A DNA stretch of 64,000 nucleotides from Stenogyne calaminthoides (taxonomy: Eukaryota; Streptophyta; Magnoliopsida; Lamiales; Lamiaceae): positions 806,001 through 870,000 of the forward strand of contig JBBCBC010000043.1 in the NCBI GenBank assembly GCA_037126765.1, in the 5' to 3' direction. Shown in pieces: positions 58,531 through 64,000 of the stretch. The position numbers and the translations under genes are program-made. Each line of letters starts with the position of its first letter. Position 1 is the first letter of the stretch. Under the pieces are notes generated by a model. The model made no database searches, was not told the origin of the DNA, and worked only from the letters and a program-made list of their open reading frames with translations.

Positions 58531-60351
58531 TATTGGGGAATAAGTTGCCTGAGATCTATTCGGGTGAATATTTAAATACAAATTTAATTCTTTAATTATT
58601 ACTAGCATGAATTAATCCTATATTAATTCAAATAATAATCCAACAACATATCATGCATATAATAATTCACGTAAAACCTACGCATGCGGAAATCTACGAG
58701 TTTACGTGAACGTACCTCTTGGGATGGCAACGGTGTGGCTGAATAGACTAACTGTAAGGACTTCCCAAGTATTCCCTTAGCCCTCGTTCGACTATCCGGT
58801 GGAAGGATTCTTGTGAACGATTTAACAAAAGGAAAACAAATTATGTTGCACCACCTTTGTAAATTTACTAATTTTTTCAGCACATGGAATTGTACTTGGG
58901 AATGAAAGAATCATCCCCTATTTATAGATACTAGGGTAGTCGAAATTTTGTGATGAAAACAATGTGGGAAAATCTTTTCTTGATCTCCAAGAAATCTTGA
59001 ATATATCTCCTATATTCTTTTTCCCATAATTATAATATTCCACAAAAATCCCACCTACTCTATAATATGGATATTTTCGAAAATATGGAGTTTCAAGAAA
59101 CCAAGATTTGGATCTTCTTGAATTTATGAGATATTCTTGTATTTCAAGAAATACATATCTTCCATAATATCTTTTCAAGAAAATCTTTCTTGCCCATTAT
59201 TTTCAAATTTTCGAAAAACTCATCATAGATAACCTAGTGGGAGATTTCTTGAATTTAATGAGATAATCTTGTATTCCAAGAATACATATCTTCATTCCAT
59301 AACAAAATTCAAAGAAAATCTTTCTCCCATCATATCTATGAATTTCGAAATTTTAGTTGGAAAAATAAGCAACAATATTTATTTTATTTTAATCACCTTT
59401 TCAGTTAATGGACTATATGTTGGGCTACTCAGGGGGCCTTTAGGAGAATTAAGATTGGACCTTCTAATGGACCTTGAATATCTAATATTGAGCCACAATA
59501 TAATTCAAGCCCATAAATATTAATTAATCCCACTACATAATTAATATTGCACTATCCATCTTAATCCATATTACAGTCAATATGGCTCCCGGTCATTATT
59601 TCCCGTGTTTAATATTATCTAGCCCATTAATTAATTCAAGCCACTGAAATAGCTTCCCATTAATTAATATATTTTATCCTTGGTCAAGGAACGGTTCAAC
59701 ATTATTATCCATACCGGAAACTAATTCCACTTGCAAGATTTGGTATGATAAAGCTTATGAACCTCCCAAGGGGGCAAATCAAACAAGCGTACTTGCACAC
59801 GATTCTTTGTATTAAATCTTAGCAATCACATGTGACTAATAATATTGCCCAAGATAAAAAGTATTGAATCTCACTTATTCGCTACCCATGATAAGTCAAA
59901 GCAATAGTTACCAATCCCACGTGATCCGACAAAGGTTAAGAAATAACGAACCACTGAGGTCTAATTCTTCCTTGTTCAGTTCTGAAGAATTTATCCTTCT
60001 GTAGGTCCTATTCAGTGCATCAGTCATGCACTAGTGTAATCTCTTGGTCAAGACAAGTCAATCGAGCCTTTACACTTCAACCTTTCACGATGGGTTGTTC
60101 ATTTCCATCTAGGTCGTGAATAGCGTACTTTTAGTTACAAGGGACTGTTAATTTAATCTTCTGTGATCTGGTATCACTAAATTAACTACAATGTAACATG
60201 TACGACTTATTGAACAGTTATGCAGTAAATATACGTAACATTCGATACAATTTAAAGCATCAGTGATAAACAATTTATTCCAGTAAATAAGTCTGAAAAT
60301 TCAATTTCGATTATACAAAGTAAAAGCATACTTTCCAGTATAATCCCAACA
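58531..60351 (-). mobile_element. Solo LTR nested in the copia leader
   Basis: An 1821-bp copy of the same LTR family, clearly more diverged from the two terminal LTRs than they are from each other. The left end reads TATTGGGG (TG changed to TA), the right end CCCAACA. ATCCC target duplications lie on both sides. No PBS follows its left end and no PPT precedes its right end. It is therefore a solo LTR left by recombination, not a third terminal repeat. It splits the leader of the host copia. Confidence 0.88.
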
Positions 60352-60356
60352 ATCCC
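60352..60356. repeat. Target-site duplication ATCCC, right
   Basis: Directly after CCCAACA. Identical to 58526-58530. Confidence 0.85.
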
Positions 60357-60676
60357 GTCTTTTAATTCTTCGTCTCCGCCTCCGTTTCCGATCCGGTTAC
60401 AATTTATTTAAAAAATAAATAAATCTAGATCTAGACTAGTCTATTACATTGATCAAATCAAACAATTCTAATCTACTCGTGGATTTTCTCACGAGGCAAA
60501 ACGAATTCGAACGAATCGAATTAAAAAACCACAATTTATATGCATGTATAAATAAACACATTAAATTCTATGACAATTGGATACCTGCAAAAAAGATCTA
60601 GCAATTCTACTATCCAATTTCAAATTTAATGAAAACGAATTAAATTACAATTTAAAGATCAGAGCCCGAAACCGAG
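60357..60676 (-). mobile_element. Copia leader, PBS-proximal part
   Basis: Untranslated leader between the PBS and the nested solo LTR. AT-rich, no frame. Confidence 0.7.
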
Positions 60677-60688
60677 GCTCTGATACCA
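60677..60688 (-). promoter_or_regulatory. Primer-binding site (initiator tRNA-Met)
   Basis: The minus strand reads TGGTATCAGAGC, two bases after the 5' LTR ends in CAACA. This is the complement of the 3' end of plant initiator tRNA-Met and fixes the orientation of the element. Confidence 0.95.
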
Positions 60689-60690
60689 AT

Positions 60691-62637
60691 TGTTGGGGAA
60701 TTAATTGCCTGGATCTATTCGGGATGAATATTTAAATACAAATTTAATTCTAACAATTATTACTAGCATGAATTAATCCTATATTAATTCAAATAATAAT
60801 TCAACAACAAATCATGCATATAAACAGTTCACATAAATCCTACGCATGCAGAATTGCTATGGGTTTACGTGAACTAACCTCTTGGAGTGGCAATGGTCTC
60901 GTCAATAAGAACACACCAAAAAGCCTTCCCAAGTATTCCTTAGTCCTTGCTCGTCAATCCGGTGGAAGGAAGCTCGCGAACAATTAACAAAAGGGAAAAT
61001 AAAAATTTGTTGCACCACCTTTGTGGATTTACTAATTTTTCCAGCACATGGAATTGTACACTCACAATTGACTTTTTTCAAAAATACACAATCTGTCGAC
61101 GTTTCAAAATATTTGATATTTTATCGACGTTGATATTTTTCCGAAAAACCAATTTTCGTGTTCATCTGGGAATGTAACATTCATCCCTTATTTATAGATG
61201 AGGGGTTGGTCGAATTCTTTTCATGGAATAGTGGGAAGAAAATCTTTTTCTTGATCTCCAAGAAATCTTGAATATATCTCCTATATTCTTTTCTCCATAA
61301 TCAAAATATTCCATAAAAATCTCAACTCCTATTGTTATGGTGTATTTCGAAAAATAAGGATCAAGATTCCAAGATTTGGATCTTCTTGAATTTATGAGAT
61401 ATACCTGTATTGCAAGAATACATATCTTCCATAATATCTTTTCAAGAAAATCAAGAAAATCTTTCTTTCCCTTAATTATTCAAATTTTTTGAAATTTCAT
61501 AGTAAATAACCAAATGGGAGATTTCTTGAATTTAATGAGATAATCTTGTATTCCAAGAATACATATCTTCATTCCATAACAAAATTCAAAGAAAATCTTT
61601 CTCCCTCTTTTATTTATGATTTTCGAAAAAATGAGGAAAAAATAGCAACAAATATTTATTTTATTTTTAAACACATTTTTCAGCTATTGAACTTTATGTT
61701 GGGCTACTTGAGGGGCATTTAGGAGAATTAAGATTGGATCTTCCAATGGATCTTGAATTATCAATATTGAGCCACAATATTACTCAAGCCCATAAATATT
61801 AATTAATCCCACTACATAATTAATATTGCACTATCCATCTTAACCCATATTATAGTCAATATGGCTCCCGGTTATTATTTCCCGTGTTTAAGATTATCTA
61901 GCCCATTAATTAATTCAAGCCACTGAAATAGCTTTCCATTAATTAATATCTTTTATCCTTGGTAAAGGAACGGTTCAACATTATTATTCATACCGAAAAC
62001 TTGTTCCACTTGCAAGATTTGGTATGATAAAACTTATGAACCTCCCAAGGGGGCAAATCGAACAAGCGTACTTGCACACGATTCTCCATATTAAATCTTA
62101 GCAATCACATGTGACCAATAATATTGTCCAAGATATAAAGTATTGAATCTCGTTGATTCTCTACCCGTAATAAGTCAAAGCAATAATTACTAACCACACG
62201 CGATCCTATTTAAGGGACGAAGATTAAGAAATAACGAACCATTGAGGTCTAATTCTTCCTAGTTCAGTTCTGAAGAATTTGTCCTCTTGTAGGTCCTCTT
62301 CAGTGCACTAGACATGCGCTAGTGTAATCTCTTGGTCAAGACAAGACAATCTGAGTGTTACACTTCAACCTTTCACGATGGATTGTTCATTTCCATCTAG
62401 GTCATGAATGGTGTACTTTTGGTTACAAGGGACTGTTAATTTAATCTTCTGTGATTTGGTATCACTAAATTAACTACAATATAACACGTACTATTTATTG
62501 AACAGATATGCAGTAAATATATGTAACATTCGATGATATTTACAGCATCAGTGATAAATAATTTATTTCAGTAAATAAGTCCGAAATTCAGTCTGATTAT
62601 ACAAAGTAAAAGCATACTTTCCAGTATAATCCCAACA
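60691..62637 (-). mobile_element. Copia 5' LTR
   Basis: 1947 bp, starts TGTTGGGGAATT and ends CCCAACA on the plus strand. A promoter would lie in it, reading left, but I cannot point to a certain TATA box. Confidence 0.93.
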
Positions 62638-62642
62638 CATTA
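62638..62642. repeat. Target-site duplication CATTA, right
   Basis: Exact partner of 51790-51794. Confidence 0.92.
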
Positions 62643-63290
62643 TGTAAGGGTCATCTCTGTATCCCACATTCTTCAAATCAACGTGTACGAACCCAGATCT
62701 TTCAACTTGGACCCCGTTAAGGATCCTCACCCAACTGCACTCGAAGATTGGTTGTCGGTGAACAACATAGTCGAGTTCCCAAATGTTGGCAATCTGTCCA
62801 AAGTAAGTAGTATTCGATTGATTCCCTGAAGTTGCAGTAATGGACACCCCACTATTCTGCATTGTACTTGTGGCATCATGATCTCTGGTATAAAATGTGT
62901 ATCCGTTAATAAGATAACACTTGTACGAATACACATGTCTATCAGGCATTCTAGATAACCACTTAACTCTTTCATTCACTGATTCTTTATCCCGTGACAA
63001 CATATTTGCTACATAATCATTGAACCAGTCAACAAACGTGCGATTGTGCTCAACTTCAATCCATGATCTATCTCTGGTGGGAAATGTCTCAACAAGTGCT
63101 TGCATGTGCAGGTCAATAAAAGGAAGCACGTCGACCGTGTTGTGAAGTACGCACAAGTGCATCCGTGTTAGTTCCTCCATACTAACACTTACAGATTGAC
63201 CACCGGTAATGCCTTCACCATCCATCCTATTGGTGTACCGAGTAATTGGAAGTCCAATTGCATCGACATTCGAATGAATTGAGCAATACT
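62638..63290 (-). pseudogene. CACTA TnpD-like transposase, DUF4216 part, split by copia
   Basis: Minus-strand frame with PITRYTNRMDGEG, then CVLHNTVDVLPFID, FVDWFNDYVAN, WLSRMPDRHVYSYKCYLING (the conserved Y-x-x-Y-x-x-NG-Y-x-F-x-T-x-x-R region), SGVSITA, YYG-type TTYFGQIANIWELDY, FECSWV and GFVHVDLKNVGYRDDPYIM. These are the hallmarks of DUF4216. It runs into the copia 5' LTR at 62637 and resumes at 51794. A frameshift or stop between about 63260 and 63320 separates it from the next piece. Confidence 0.88.
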
Positions 63291-63321
63291 CAGATCATTG
63301 CTTCTTCTACTAAATAAATAA

Positions 63322-63984
63322 TTACGCAATGCATCCCTCCGGCATTGACATATTCATCACATATCCTTTGAACACTTTCATATATCTCTCTACACCATAC
63401 ATCCATCGTATACGAGCAAGACCACACATCCTTATCTCGTGTACCAAATGAACGGTTAGGTGAACCATTATATCAAAAAATGATGGAGGGAAATACATCT
63501 CAAGCTCACAGAGCGTCCCCACAATCTGTCTTTGAAAACCAAGCAATTTTCTAGGATCTATGACCTTGCTACTCATTGCCTTGAAGAACCAACATAACTT
63601 TGTTATGGTTATGCGCACATTTTCAGGCAAGATAGAACGTATTGCAATGGGCAAAAAAGTCTCCATGATGACATGATAGTCATGCGATTTCAGATTCATC
63701 AGTCTCACGCCATCATTTGATACAAGTCTCTGTAGGTTGGACAAATAACCCTCGGGAACTTTCACATCCTTTAGCGTCTGAAGTAACTCTTTTCTCTCAT
63801 TCTTGGACAAGGTGTGAACAGCAGGAGGTAAGAACGGTTGACCCCTTTCTCTAGGCACGGGTTTTAATTCTGCTCTTATTCCCATATCAATCATATTCAT
63901 TCTTGCATTGTAACCATCCTTGGACTTCTTATCAGCTAGGAGAGTATTGAGCAAGCTGGAACAAACGTTCTTCTCAACGTGCAT
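63322..63984 (-). pseudogene. CACTA TnpD-like transposase, end of Transposase_21 and DUF4218
   Basis: 220 codons: MHVEKNVCSSLLNTLL is the end of the TNP2 (Transposase_21) domain. DUF4218 follows, with LMNLKSHDYHVIMETFLPIA, CELEMYFPPSFFDIMVHL, HEIRMCGLARIRWMYGVER and YVMNMSMPEGCIA. The family normally continues PEGSIAE-x-Y in frame to DUF4216; here a stop (TAA) follows GCIA, then the frame shifts. The N-terminal TNP2 domain lies beyond the window. Earlier methionines are likely, so the true start is not in view. Confidence 0.9.
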
Positions 63985-64000
63985 TAGATCAATGAAGTGT

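Larger units (their letters stand above)
51795..62637 (-). mobile_element. Complete Ty1/copia retrotransposon with nested solo LTR
   Basis: A 10.84-kb element, minus strand. 5' LTR 60691-62637, PBS 60677-60688 (TGGTATCAGAGC, initiator tRNA-Met), leader, gag (about 57540-56930), protease (about 56850-56910), integrase, RT, RNase H, PPT (53735-53745), and 3' LTR 51795-53734. CATTA target duplications flank it. A solo LTR of the same family (58531-60351) lies in the leader, so the element without it is about 9.0 kb. LTRs of 1.94 kb are long for copia. The domain order protease-integrase-RT-RNase H and the IN motif details are copia. Gag and pol carry stops and frameshifts. Confidence 0.93.

Noticed and set aside
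58347..58595. 82-codon GC-rich plus-strand frame
   Set aside because: It arises from a GC-rich patch in the copia leader on the opposite strand and runs into the solo LTR. No motif.
58531..60351. 5' LTR of a shorter copia (51795-60351)
   Set aside because: It has no PBS on its inner side and has its own ATCCC target duplication. The PBS and CATTA duplication belong to 60691-62637.

Overview
This is an AT-rich nuclear window from a flowering plant, probably a dicot. It shows spliced genes with AT-rich introns and typical plant repeats: Ty1/copia, CACTA (En/Spm), Helitron, LINE, TRIM and Stowaway elements. I see no intact host gene, rRNA gene, tRNA gene or organellar segment. The window is a nest of transposable elements, and most coding sequence is transposon-derived and broken. 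The species cannot be named from the sequence.

Layout. (1) 1-16706, block A: the 5' part of a Helitron (1-6377) inside a LINE (from 6378), an LTR-like stretch (6596-7664), the distal half of a CACTA element on the minus strand (7665-12111), and a copia retrotransposon nested in it (from 12112). The copia is cut off by a 500-base run of N (16707-17206). (2) 17207-36600: a separate region. It holds an inverted duplication of a gene 5' end (about 17600-18930), two degenerate minisatellites (20860-21385 and 28951-30780), a SINE-like tRNA head, and two diverged copies (D, 23640-28045; E, 31661-36205) of a segment carrying pieces of one unidentified gene. D alone contains a Stowaway MITE; E keeps the empty site. 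(3) 36600-44520, block B: the LINE with the complete 6.75-kb Helitron (37502-44251). (4) 44701-64000, block C: a third, truncated copy of the Helitron end, the LINE scrap, the LTR-like stretch and the same CACTA. Here the copia is complete (51795-62637), and the window ends inside the CACTA transposase gene.

Nesting order. Several insertions can be dated relative to each other because the target reads through when the insert is removed. The Helitron sits at an A^T site in the LINE endonuclease frame. A 280-bp TRIM with an ATTCT target duplication sits in the Helitron. The copia, with a CATTA target duplication, splits the DUF4216 region of the CACTA transposase. A solo LTR of the same copia family, with an ATCCC duplication, lies in the copia leader.

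Blocks A and B+C carry the same insertions at the same bases. They are either a very recent duplication or one locus assembled twice. Many differences between them are small indels and scrambled short stretches, as expected of imperfectly polished long-read sequence, and the N run supports caution. Frame breaks should therefore not be read as biology without re-sequencing. No previously undescribed biological system is clearly shown. The most interesting leads are the Helitron with captured exon-like pieces, the repeat-bounded D/E gene unit, the inverted gene 5' end and the 1.8-kb minisatellite.
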